The translations under genes were made by a program, and so were the position numbers. A model generated the notes under the pieces. The model saw only the letters and a list, made by a program, of their open reading frames with translations, was not told the origin of the DNA and did not search any database. This document shows positions 16,496-24,524 of a DNA stretch of 64,000 nucleotides, one piece after another (position 1 is the first letter of the stretch; each line of letters starts with the position of its first letter). Source of the DNA: Collinsella aerofaciens (GTDB lineage Bacteria; Actinomycetota; Coriobacteriia; Coriobacteriales; Coriobacteriaceae); contig NZ_JADPCH010000009.1 in the NCBI RefSeq assembly GCF_015670745.1, forward strand, positions 23,346 through 87,345. Reading direction: 5' to 3'.

Positions 16496-17896
16496 ATGAA
16501 ATATCAGGCAATGTCCGAAACAGTCCTAAAGGCTGTTGGCGGCAAAGAGAACATTACATCGGTAACTCATTGTGCGACGCGCCTTCGCATCGACGCACGA
16601 GACACCTCGATCATCGATCTCCAGCTCGCCAAATCGGCTGACCAGGCGCTCGGGGCAGTAGTCAGCGGTGGCCAGCTTCAGGTGATCATCGGCCCCAACG
16701 TCACCGAGGCCTACAACGACTTCCTCGACTTCGCGGGAATCGAAGTCGGCGGTGGCACGGTTGCCGACGATGCCCAAACCGCCAAAGACCTTGCAGAAGG
16801 CATTAAAAGCGGTAACACCGCCATGGGCTTGATTGAGAAATTCGGGAACGTCTCTGCACAGGTATTCATGCCCATCGTCCCGGCGCTCATCGTTGGCGGA
16901 CTCATTCTTTCGATCAAGAATCTCCTGGTCAATTATTGTGGATTGAGCACCGATAGCGGAACCGCCCAGGTTCTGCTGGCGATCTTCAGCGCCTCATTTA
17001 GCTTCCTGCCCGTTTACCTCGGCTATCAGCTCGCCGCCGTCATGAAGATGCAGCCTATCATGGGCGCACTGCTGGGCGCAATCATGATTAGCTCGTCTAT
17101 TAGCGGTGCTGAGGGTCTCGACTTTCTTGGCATCCCCATCCCGACGAATGACTACTCGAGCACGGTGGTGCCAATCGTACTGGGCGTTGTGTTCATGTAC
17201 TTTGTTGATCGCGGTCTTCAGAAAATCATCCCCGACATTACCAAACTGTTCTTGAAGCCGCTGCTCACCATGATCATCGTCGTGCCTGTTGAGCTGATTA
17301 TCCTCGGCCCCGCCGGCAGCATGATGGGCTACGCTCTGAGTGATGCCGCCACGTGGCTCATGGATAACGTGGCATTTATCGCTACTCCAATCCTTGCAGC
17401 CCTTAACCCCTATTTTGTCATGCTCGGTCTTGATAAGGCCTACATCGCGATCGAAGTTACGAGCTTGGCGCAGCTCGGCTGGGCGCCCATCATCTTTGGC
17501 TTCATCTCAAACCTCTGCATTGGCGGCACGAGTCTCGCCTTGGCAACTGCAATGAAAGGCAACAAGGAGAAGAGAGGTATGGTCACCACGGTTGCCGTCA
17601 CCGCACTCTGTGGCGTAACTGAGCCCGCATTTTACGGCTGCCTCATCGAGCGTCCCCGCCTGCTTGTCGGCACAGCAATCGGCGCCCTCTGCGCGGGACT
17701 CCCTGCAGGCATCTTCGTCCTGAAGGAGTATGTTGCGGGAGCATGCCCCGGTCTTCTTTCTGCGCTGATCTTTATCGCTCCCGATGGATCCATGGGCAAC
17801 TTCGTACTGGCGTGCGTTGTCGCCGTCATCGCCATCGTTGTCTCGTTCATCGCTGCACGCGTGATCATCAAGAAGAATCCCAACTATATTGAGTAG
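16496..17896 (+). CDS. PTS beta-glucoside-type transporter subunit IIBC
   Basis: Imports and phosphorylates a beta-glucoside using phosphate from HPr/EIIA. The N-terminal IIB domain (residues 1-85) has the phosphorylated cysteine in THCATRLRI. The IIC domain from about residue 110 has about ten hydrophobic segments and the conserved GVTEPAFYG motif. No IIA domain follows the IIC part, so it must borrow EIIA from another protein, commonly the glucose or another beta-glucoside permease. It is in an operon with the GH1 gene and ends before a terminator at 17998. Confidence 0.92.
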   Translation: MKYQAMSETVLKAVGGKENITSVTHCATRLRIDARDTSIIDLQLAKSADQALGAVVSGGQLQVIIGPNVTEAYNDFLDFAGIEVGGGTVADDAQTAKDLAEGIKSGNTAMGLIEKFGNVSAQVFMPIVPALIVGGLILSIKNLLVNYCGLSTDSGTAQVLLAIFSASFSFLPVYLGYQLAAVMKMQPIMGALLGAIMISSSISGAEGLDFLGIPIPTNDYSSTVVPIVLGVVFMYFVDRGLQKIIPDITKLFLKPLLTMIIVVPVELIILGPAGSMMGYALSDAATWLMDNVAFIATPILAALNPYFVMLGLDKAYIAIEVTSLAQLGWAPIIFGFISNLCIGGTSLALATAMKGNKEKRGMVTTVAVTALCGVTEPAFYGCLIERPRLLVGTAIGALCAGLPAGIFVLKEYVAGACPGLLSALIFIAPDGSMGNFVLACVVAVIAIVVSFIAARVIIKKNPNYIE

Positions 17897-17997
17897 ATGC
17901 CCGCTGCTTGCATTGGGGACATCCTCGGCAGACCATTAGCAAGAACCCAAGAAGTCCCTTAGGAGCTCGATTAATCCATTCGGATTCCTCAGGCACA

Positions 17998-18037
17998 AAC
18001 GACCCCGATTCCACAATGAAATCGGGGTCGTTGTTTC
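17998..18037 (+). terminator. Terminator of the GH1-PTS operon
   Basis: AACGACCCCGATT and AATCGGGGTCGTT pair over 13 bp, followed by GTTTC, about 100 bases after the PTS stop. Confidence 0.88.
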
Positions 18038-18087
18038 TAAAGCCTTCGATAGACAATCGGTGTTTACCTTAGCTCCCTATCCAAGTT

Positions 18088-18119
18088 AATTATCCACGCT
18101 CGTTCTCCGGTCGGAAGAT
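18088..18119 (+). repeat. Cassette-flanking direct repeat, right copy
   Basis: It contains ATTATCCACGCTCGTTCTCC, matching the left copy at 14037-14069. A shorter third copy of the core, AAATCCACGCTCG, is at 18141-18153. The repeats bracket the lower-GC RpiR-GH1-PTS region. Confidence 0.65.
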
Positions 18120-18188
18120 TTTCTTCTCTCGCGTGTCCAGAAATCCACGCTCGAGCAGAACATCCAGGTCCGCACCCGCCCTTGTCTC

Positions 18189-18235
18189 GATCTGTAACAG
18201 CAAGAGGCCTATTCCGCTTCTACATGTTACAGATC
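18189..18235. repeat. Tandem inverted repeat, unit 1
   Basis: GATCTGTAACA and TGTTACAGATC form a perfect 11-bp stem around a 25-base loop. Unit 2 follows with an 80-base period and the same geometry. Confidence 0.8.
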
Positions 18236-18268
18236 AAGATATTCCTAAAACACCCTAAGTTTCATCTC

Positions 18269-18315
18269 AATCTGTAACAGTTAGATGCCAAATATCGGTC
18301 TTGGTGTTACAGATT
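18269..18315. repeat. Tandem inverted repeat, unit 2
   Basis: AATCTGTAACA and TGTTACAGATT form a perfect 11-bp stem around a 25-base loop whose sequence differs from unit 1. No gene is seen in the 18040-18380 stretch. Confidence 0.8.
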
Positions 18316-18380
18316 TAGACAAACTGGAGGACGAGACAAACCAAAAACGGGATGGGCGCTAACCCGATGGCGCACCACCT

Positions 18381-18422
18381 AAATAGAAACGGGCTCTGTC
18401 CCATATAGAGACAGAGCCCGAA
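18381..18422 (-). terminator. Terminator of tRNA-Thr(TGT)
   Basis: ACGGGCTCTGTC pairs with GACAGAGCCCG and on the minus strand is followed by TTTCTATTT, just downstream of the tRNA. Confidence 0.85.
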
Positions 18423-18432
18423 ACTCTCATGG

Positions 18433-18504
18433 AGCCAGTGACAGGAATCGAACCTGCAACCCACTGATTACAAATCAGTTGCGCTACCGTTGCGCCACAC
18501 TGGC
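18433..18504 (-). tRNA. tRNA-Thr (anticodon TGT)
   Basis: Acceptor GCCAGTG pairs with CACTGGC, the anticodon loop TTTGTAA carries TGT, and CCA is encoded at 18430-18432. Confidence 0.95.
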
Positions 18505-18665
18505 ACACTTGGCGCTTTCGCGCGAAGCCAGTTAAGAATAAAGGAATTGCGGACGAGGCGCAACAGGCCACACAGCGTTATACAAATATGCAAAATCCAG
18601 CAACAACAGGTACCAGGCCCGTTCATTTCTGTCGGTTCGCCCCCAATCTCAAAACCATTCGTCAA

Positions 18666-18718
18666 AACGAATAGTTTTAATTACAATTGCTTTATATAAA
18701 ACTATTCGTTCTAACGAA
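18666..18718 (+). promoter_or_regulatory. Palindromic operator and promoter of the HTH-HipA-like gene
   Basis: AACGAATAGTTTTA (18666-18679) and TAAAACTATTCGTT (18697-18710) are perfect 14-bp inverted arms around an AT-rich TATATAA-containing centre that probably holds the -10 box. A second small palindrome, TTCGTTCTAACGAA (18705-18718), overlaps the ribosome-binding region. Confidence 0.75.
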
Positions 18719-18728
18719 GGGTTTCGCG

Positions 18729-20069
18729 ATGCTTACTACCAAGGAAGCAGCCGAACTGCTCGGCATCACTCCGCGCAGGGTGCAGGAGCTCATAAAAAAC
18801 GGAGCACTTGAGGCCCGCAAGGCTTCTGGTGTATGGCTCATCGACAAAGACAGCGTCGATACGCGACTCCGCTCCGTGACCAAAACGGGAGGACGTCCCC
18901 GCCGCGGCCACGGTAAGAGCGAGATAGCGTTCACCCTCATGAACCGCACGTACGAAGTCGCTCAGCTGGTCTACAGTACATCGCGAAAAGACTTTACCCA
19001 CATCGGTGCCGACATCGATTACGCCCACGCCCCTATTGGAGTATTTGGCCCTAATAGCCCCATATCGCTAGACTCCTTCCGCATCTGGTGGCGCGGCCGC
19101 GGTATCCCGCTCGCACGCATTGGGCTAGCCTCCCTGCTTGCAGAAGCCGCAGTCGATGTTCCCGATGAACTCGTCCAGCGAAATCTCGGCCTCTCCTTAT
19201 CCGACCAGTATTGGATTAGGCCCCAAGGTTCCGGTCTCACCTGGAAGGATATCAACTTCTTCAATAACGCCTTTGATGACGTCTCGCTGTCCATTGCACC
19301 CTTTGCCCCAGAGGGAAAAGCGGCTGCCGCAAAGCCCGATAACACCTCGGACGGCAATCTTCAAAAGTACTGGACGTGCGAGGGCGAACGTCGAATTCTG
19401 CATAAGGCAGGAGCGCACCTGGACCAGGAACCTTATAACGAGCTGGTGGCGACCGCGCTCCACCGTCGCATCCTAAACGCCTGCGATTATGTGCCTTACT
19501 CGCTCGAGGGCACGGGCACTTCCGCCCTGAGCACATGCGATGTCTTCTTAACTGATGAAGAAGAGTATGTCCCTGCGTTCTATGTAAACCAGCACGCAAA
19601 CGCAGATGAACGGCTAACCGACTACGAGCGATATGTAGCAAACTGCGAGGAGCTCGGGGTGACAGGCGTCAAGGATGCCCTTGACCGCATGATCGTATGT
19701 GACGACATTATTGCCAACTACGATCGTCATTGGCGCAACTTCGGCCTCGTGCGAAACGTCAACACGCTAGCCTGCAGACCTGCCCCCATCTTCGATTCGG
19801 GCTCATCGCTCTGTTGCAACATTTCTCTTGAGGAGCTTCGGGCAGGAGAGCACAGTTTTACCAGCGCACAATTTCATTCAAGCCCCGCCAAACAAATGTT
19901 GCTCGTCGAGGACATGGGCTGGTTTGACGGCGACAAACTCGAAGGCTTCGTTGACGAGGCAATCGAGATTCTGTCTAAAAACGATGCTCTAACAGCGAGA
20001 CTGCCTTATCTAAAAGAGGCGCTAACGTGGCGCCTCAAAAGAATGATCAACATCGCTGAATGGAGTTAG
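18729..20069 (+). CDS. HTH domain fused to HipA-like kinase
   Basis: A 446-residue protein of two parts. Residues 1-45 are an excisionase/MerR-like helix-turn-helix (LTTKEAAELLGITPRRVQEL). The C-terminal half resembles the HipA kinase fold: a lysine in RRILHKAG near residue 223, a catalytic loop NYDRHWRNFGL near residues 332-342 and a metal-binding IFDSGSSL near 354. ATG 18729 is the only start leaving room for the operator upstream. Unlike classical hipBA there is no separate HipB; the DNA-binding domain is on the same chain and probably binds the palindrome just upstream. It could be a self-regulated toxin, or a signalling kinase that is not toxic. No antitoxin gene is adjacent. Confidence 0.68.
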   Translation: MLTTKEAAELLGITPRRVQELIKNGALEARKASGVWLIDKDSVDTRLRSVTKTGGRPRRGHGKSEIAFTLMNRTYEVAQLVYSTSRKDFTHIGADIDYAHAPIGVFGPNSPISLDSFRIWWRGRGIPLARIGLASLLAEAAVDVPDELVQRNLGLSLSDQYWIRPQGSGLTWKDINFFNNAFDDVSLSIAPFAPEGKAAAAKPDNTSDGNLQKYWTCEGERRILHKAGAHLDQEPYNELVATALHRRILNACDYVPYSLEGTGTSALSTCDVFLTDEEEYVPAFYVNQHANADERLTDYERYVANCEELGVTGVKDALDRMIVCDDIIANYDRHWRNFGLVRNVNTLACRPAPIFDSGSSLCCNISLEELRAGEHSFTSAQFHSSPAKQMLLVEDMGWFDGDKLEGFVDEAIEILSKNDALTARLPYLKEALTWRLKRMINIAEWS

Positions 20070-20096
20070 CGAGACAGCATCGCCCCGCCAACTCCC

Positions 20097-20774
20097 CTAC
20101 CTCCCGCGGAGGGCCTTGAGCTTGGCCAGGGCATCGGGACTCAGGCGGCTGCCCAGAGTCATCTTGATCTGCGGAGCTTCCTCTGCCTCGTGAACGTCGT
20201 TATCGATCTGTTTGATCTCGTCCACCAGCATACGGCTCGAGATGCGCGTGACGCCCTTGCCCATGACGACAGCCTGGATCGTGCCGTCGCTCGATACCAC
20301 GGAGCACGCGCGACCTTCCTCGCGTGCCTCGATGCAGAGCTTCTGCACCACGGTATCGGCCGAAACACCCGTCGGCGAAAATTCGATGCGCACGCCGCGG
20401 GCCGGCAGGTTGGGACGCTCGTTGGAGATATTGCCCGCGCCGTCGAACACGATCACGGCCTCGTAGCGGCCCTGGGCAAACGCCGCCACGTCGTTAATGA
20501 GGGCAGTGCGCGCCATATCGTGAACGTCGCTGGAATACGGATCGTCGGAATGGTCGTACACGAGCTTTTCGTAGCGCGGCGTGCAGTGGATCACGTTGTA
20601 GCCGTCGACCACCAGCAGCTCGGGCTTGTTGGAGTGCACCGTCGAGACTGGGTCGGCAATAGCCTGCGCAAACGCATTGCCGCCCACGCCATAGGTCGTG
20701 GCCGAAACAATCGGCTTGGCCGAGCCCTCGCCAAAGCGCTTGGCCTTGGACTTGGTGCGGTTCTTCTTGGACAT
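20097..20774 (-). CDS. NYN-domain ribonuclease, YacP/Rae1 family
   Basis: A probable endoribonuclease related to Bacillus Rae1, which cleaves mRNA in the ribosomal A site. The NYN/PIN-like core starts LLVVDGYNVIHCTPRYEK and includes VIVFDGAGNIS and VVSSDGTIQ, giving the acidic metal-binding residues. The N-terminal 50 residues are Lys-rich and unstructured. It starts three bases after rlmB, and the order cysS-rlmB-yacP matches Bacillus. Confidence 0.87.
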   Translation of the reverse strand: MSKKNRTKSKAKRFGEGSAKPIVSATTYGVGGNAFAQAIADPVSTVHSNKPELLVVDGYNVIHCTPRYEKLVYDHSDDPYSSDVHDMARTALINDVAAFAQGRYEAVIVFDGAGNISNERPNLPARGVRIEFSPTGVSADTVVQKLCIEAREEGRACSVVSSDGTIQAVVMGKGVTRISSRMLVDEIKQIDNDVHEAEEAPQIKMTLGSRLSPDALAKLKALRGR

Positions 20775-20777
20775 GCG

Positions 20778-21698
20778 CTACTCCTCCCCCATGAGCTCGC
20801 CGGCGTTGCGGCGCAGCCACTCAAAGCACAGCGCCGTGGTCGCCTGGGCAACATTGAGGCTCTCGGTCATGCCGCGCTGGGGAAGCTTGGTCAAAAAGTC
20901 GCATTTCTCGAGCACCAGGCGCGAGATGCCGTCGCCCTCGGAGCCCATGACGAGCGCCACGCGACCCTCGAAGGGAGCATCCCAGCAACTGCCTTCGGCG
21001 TGCTCGGAGGCACCGCCTACCCAAAAGCCAGCGGCCTTGAGGTCGTCGAGCGCACGGGCGATATTGGGAACCTGCGCGATAGGCAGATGCATGACGGCAC
21101 CGGCTGAGGTCTTGTAGCTGCCCACGGTCACGCCGGCGGCACGCTTGTTGGCGATGATGACGCCGGCCGCGCCCACAACCTCGGCGGAGCGCACGATGGC
21201 GCCAAAGTTGCCGTCGTCAGTCACATGGTCGAGCACAACGACGAGTGCCGGGCCATCGCCCGCGCGGCCGAGGATGTCGGCGACGTCCGCATAGGGGAAA
21301 TTACCCACCTCGAGCGCAATGCCCTGGTGAGCGCCATGGCTCGACAGCGCATCGAGCTGCGCACGCGGCACATACTTAATGCGGGCGCCCGCGGCGTTGA
21401 GGTCATCGACCAGACGAGACAGGGCGGCATCGCGCTCGCCGCCCTCGGCGATGAGCGCGCACTTGACGGGAAAGCCGGTACGCAGCGCCTCGGCGGCAGC
21501 ACGGCGGCCTTCGATAAACTCGCCCTTGGAGACCTGAACGTTGTCGCGGTTGCGATCTCGCTGCGGACGCGCAGCCTGGGCTTGGGAGCACTCGCGCTGG
21601 CCCTTGGGAGCAGCAGCGCGATCATTGCGGCGAATCGAACGCGAGCCAGAAGCAGCCTGCTTGCCGCCACGAGGCGCACGCCTGCGATTGTCGGCCAT
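20778..21698 (-). CDS. rlmB: 23S rRNA (guanosine-2'-O)-methyltransferase, TrmH/SpoU family
   Basis: Methylates the ribose of a guanosine in 23S rRNA using S-adenosylmethionine. A basic, low-complexity N-terminus of about 55 residues precedes the substrate-binding domain (FIEGRRAAAEALRTG), and the SPOUT knot domain carries VLDHVTDDGNFGAIVRSAE, LVMGSEGDGIS and SLNVAQATTALCFEWLRR, the three TrmH motifs. AAGGAGG sits a few bases upstream of ATG 21698. Mini-III RNase, which separates cysS from rlmB in Bacillus, is absent. Confidence 0.93.
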   Translation of the reverse strand: MADNRRRAPRGGKQAASGSRSIRRNDRAAAPKGQRECSQAQAARPQRDRNRDNVQVSKGEFIEGRRAAAEALRTGFPVKCALIAEGGERDAALSRLVDDLNAAGARIKYVPRAQLDALSSHGAHQGIALEVGNFPYADVADILGRAGDGPALVVVLDHVTDDGNFGAIVRSAEVVGAAGVIIANKRAAGVTVGSYKTSAGAVMHLPIAQVPNIARALDDLKAAGFWVGGASEHAEGSCWDAPFEGRVALVMGSEGDGISRLVLEKCDFLTKLPQRGMTESLNVAQATTALCFEWLRRNAGELMGEE

Positions 21699-21841
21699 AA
21701 AACGGCCTCCTTAAATAGATAACGAACAAGAATCGACCGTCCGAGCCACGGCACCTTGCCTTTCAATCGTCGGGCATGACCACCAGGTCTATGCCCTCCT
21801 CTTTCAAGGCAATCTGCCGCACCTCGAACGGTCGACAAATA

Positions 21842-23308
21842 CTAGAGACTCTTAATACGAGTGCCCGCGGCAGTATCCTCAATGGTGAGGCCCAGGTCCT
21901 TGAGCTGGTCGCGGATGGCATCTGCCAGATCCCAGTTCTTGGCGGCACGAGCCTCGGCACGAGCCTCGAGAATCTTGGCAGCGGCCTCGTCCACGTCGTC
22001 GCCCGTGTAGGCAACCAAACCGGCGGCAACGCCCAGCAGGCCCAGCGGCAACTCGACCTTGGGCTCGGGAAGCTCAACGCCAAACGTATCGAGCAGCTCG
22101 GCCAGCGTATCGGCGGCAGCCAGGACTGCGGCCTTGTCGGCAGCATCGCCCGCCTGCTCCAGATACTGATTGCACTCGGTGACAAAGCCAAAGACAGCAC
22201 CCATGGCACCGGCGGTGTTAAAGTCGTCGTCCATGCACTCCTTAAAGGCGGCGCGGGTCTCGGCGGCCTTGGCGGCAAACGCCTCGGCGGCAGCCGCATC
22301 GGCATCGGCCGTCGCATGGTTCGCAGCCCAACGAAGGTTCTCGACCGTACCGGCAATACGCGTGAGCGAATTCTCGGCACCCTCCAGGCGCTCCCAGGAG
22401 AAGTCGAGCGGCGAGCGATAGCTCGTCTGCAGCATCAACAGGCGCAGGGCCGCGGCAGAGTGCTGCTCGAGCACCTCGGCCAGCGTAAAGAAGTTTCCGA
22501 GCGACTTGGACATCTTCTCGCCGTCAACCAGCAGCATGCCCGTGTGCATCCAGGTGTTGGAGAAGCCCTGGTGCCAGGCGCAGGTGGCCTGGGCGCACTC
22601 GTTCTCGTGATGCGGGAAGGCAAGGTCGGAGCCGCCGCCGTGGATGTCGATCGGGGTGCCCAGGTAGCGATGCACCATGGCAGCGCACTCGGTGTGCCAA
22701 CCGGGACGGCCCTCGCCCCAGGGACTCGGCCAGCTGGGCTCGCCGGGCTTGGCGGCCTTCCACAGGGCAAAGTCGAGCGGGTCGTTCTTGTCCTCGTTCT
22801 CCTCGATACGCGCACCAACCATAAGGTCATCGATGTTGCGGCCCGAGACCTGGCCATAGTTGGGATCGCTGCGCACAGCAAAGTACACGTCGCCGTTATC
22901 GGCGGCGTAAGCATGGCCCTGCTCGATGAGCGTCTTGATCATGGCGATCATGGGGCCGCTTTCCTTGGTGGCGCGGGGGCGCACATCGGGATCGAGCACG
23001 TTGGCGGCGCGCATGACGCCGATGAACTTGTCCGAGAACTCCGTCGCGACCTCGGCGGCCGTGCGGCCCTGCTCGTTGGCGCGCTTGATGATCTTGTCAT
23101 CGACATCGGTGAGGTTCTGGGCAAACGTGACCTCGTAACCGCTCGCGATGAGCCAGCGACGAATCACGTCAAAGCTGATGAACGTGCGGGCATTGCCGAT
23201 GTGGATGTTGTCGTAGACCGTGGGGCCGCACACGTACATGCGGACCTTGCCGGACTCGATGGGCTGGAACTCTTCCTTTTTATGGGTAGCGCTGTTGTAG
23301 ATACGCAT
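21842..23308 (-). CDS. cysS: Cysteinyl-tRNA synthetase
   Basis: Class I synthetase that charges tRNA-Cys. The HIGH-type motif reads HIGN in YDNIHIGNARTF and the KMSKS motif is intact in GEKMSKSLGN. The zinc ligands include the Cys in MYVCGPTVYD and the region WHTECAAM. 488 residues is normal. AAGGAG lies upstream of ATG 23308, and ispF ends four bases before it on the same strand. Confidence 0.97.
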   Translation of the reverse strand: MRIYNSATHKKEEFQPIESGKVRMYVCGPTVYDNIHIGNARTFISFDVIRRWLIASGYEVTFAQNLTDVDDKIIKRANEQGRTAAEVATEFSDKFIGVMRAANVLDPDVRPRATKESGPMIAMIKTLIEQGHAYAADNGDVYFAVRSDPNYGQVSGRNIDDLMVGARIEENEDKNDPLDFALWKAAKPGEPSWPSPWGEGRPGWHTECAAMVHRYLGTPIDIHGGGSDLAFPHHENECAQATCAWHQGFSNTWMHTGMLLVDGEKMSKSLGNFFTLAEVLEQHSAAALRLLMLQTSYRSPLDFSWERLEGAENSLTRIAGTVENLRWAANHATADADAAAAEAFAAKAAETRAAFKECMDDDFNTAGAMGAVFGFVTECNQYLEQAGDAADKAAVLAAADTLAELLDTFGVELPEPKVELPLGLLGVAAGLVAYTGDDVDEAAAKILEARAEARAAKNWDLADAIRDQLKDLGLTIEDTAAGTRIKSL

Positions 23309-23311
23309 TCG

Positions 23312-23806
23312 TTACTCCTTAACGGTTTTCTGTAGCAGGCAGACGGCCCAGGCGCCGATTCCCTCGCCCTGGCCTTCCCAACCGAGCTTTTCGGTCGTAG
23401 TGGCGGCGACGCCCACGTTTTCGACGTCAACGCCCAGGGCATGGGCGAGGTTGGCGCGCATGGCATCGCGGTGCGGGGTGATCTTGGGTTGCTGACAGGC
23501 AATGGTGCAATCGGCATCGACAAACTCAAAGCCCAGCTCGCGCGCATAGTCCATCACGCGAGCGAGCAGCACCATCGAATCGGCACCCTCATAGGCGGGG
23601 TCGGTATCGGGGAATAGCTTGCCGATGTCTCCCCCGCGGCAGGCGCCCAGAATAGCGTCGGCCAAGGCGTGCGCGAGCACATCGGCATCCGAGTGGCCCA
23701 GCAGGCCACGCTCGTAGGGAATATCGACACCGCCGATGATACATCGACGCCCCTCCACCAGACGGTGAACGTCGTAGCCATGGCCAATGCGCAGGTTACT
23801 GAACAT
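23312..23806 (-). CDS. ispF: 2-C-methyl-D-erythritol 2,4-cyclodiphosphate synthase
   Basis: Fifth enzyme of the non-mevalonate isoprenoid pathway. Metal ligands Asp/His are in HGYDVHRL, with the conserved GHSDADVLAHALADAILG and the C-terminal TTEKLGWEGQGEGI. About 164 residues. ATG 23806 starts inside the 3' end of ispD, overlapping by 11 bases; the longer GTG-type frame to 23839 lies wholly in ispD. Confidence 0.96.
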   Translation of the reverse strand: MFSNLRIGHGYDVHRLVEGRRCIIGGVDIPYERGLLGHSDADVLAHALADAILGACRGGDIGKLFPDTDPAYEGADSMVLLARVMDYARELGFEFVDADCTIACQQPKITPHRDAMRANLAHALGVDVENVGVAATTTEKLGWEGQGEGIGAWAVCLLQKTVKE

Positions 23807-24524
23807 GGGGAAGGTCCTCTCCCTCGGCCATGCGGCCAAGCAGAATCGCGGTTACGGGACGCAAGTCCTCGAGCACCGTCACCTTAAGGTTATCGCGCGG
23901 GCTCTGGACGCAGCGGACGCGTCCTCCCATGCGCTCGACCAGTGACGAATCGTCCGTACCGATAAAGCCCTCGGCAATGGCTGCAGCGTGGGCGCGCTTC
24001 ATAGCATCGACGCTAAAGATCTGCGGCGTCTGCGCGGCCCAATAGAGCTCACGCGGCGGCGTCTCGACGATATTATCGCCGTCAACGATCTTGAGCGTGT
24101 CAATCGCGGGCTGGCCGCACACGACACCGTCGAGAGCACGGTCGCTCACGAGCACGTCGATAGCGTGGTCGATGGCCTCGGTCGTAATGAGCGGACGAGC
24201 GCCATCGTGAATGGCGACGTATTCAAAGCCCGCCGGAACCGCATGCACGCCGGCACGGGTGGAATCCTGACGGGTATCGCCGGCATCGGCAATGCTGATG
24301 GGCGTGTCATAGTCAAACGGGTCGATGGCCAGGCGGCGCATCTCGGCACGACGCTCGGCAGGGCAAACCACGACGATGTGGCCGACCTTATCGCTCCGAT
24401 CGAACGCGCGGATGGACCAGCTCATAAGCGGACGGCCCGCTACATTGACGAGCTGCTTGCCACCGGGGTTACCAAAGCGCTGGCCGCTGCCACCGGCAAC
24501 GACCACGGCGCATACGGGCGCCAT
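23796..24524 (-). CDS. ispD: 2-C-methyl-D-erythritol 4-phosphate cytidylyltransferase
   Basis: Third enzyme of the MEP pathway; transfers CMP to methylerythritol phosphate. The nucleotide-binding signature AGGSGQRFGNPGGKQL is at the N-terminus, VAIHDGARPLIT and LYWAAQTPQIF follow; 242 residues. It overlaps disA by one base (TAATG) and ispF by 11, so the three are translated together. Confidence 0.96.
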   Translation of the reverse strand: MAPVCAVVVAGGSGQRFGNPGGKQLVNVAGRPLMSWSIRAFDRSDKVGHIVVVCPAERRAEMRRLAIDPFDYDTPISIADAGDTRQDSTRAGVHAVPAGFEYVAIHDGARPLITTEAIDHAIDVLVSDRALDGVVCGQPAIDTLKIVDGDNIVETPPRELYWAAQTPQIFSVDAMKRAHAAAIAEGFIGTDDSSLVERMGGRVRCVQSPRDNLKVTVLEDLRPVTAILLGRMAEGEDLPHVQ

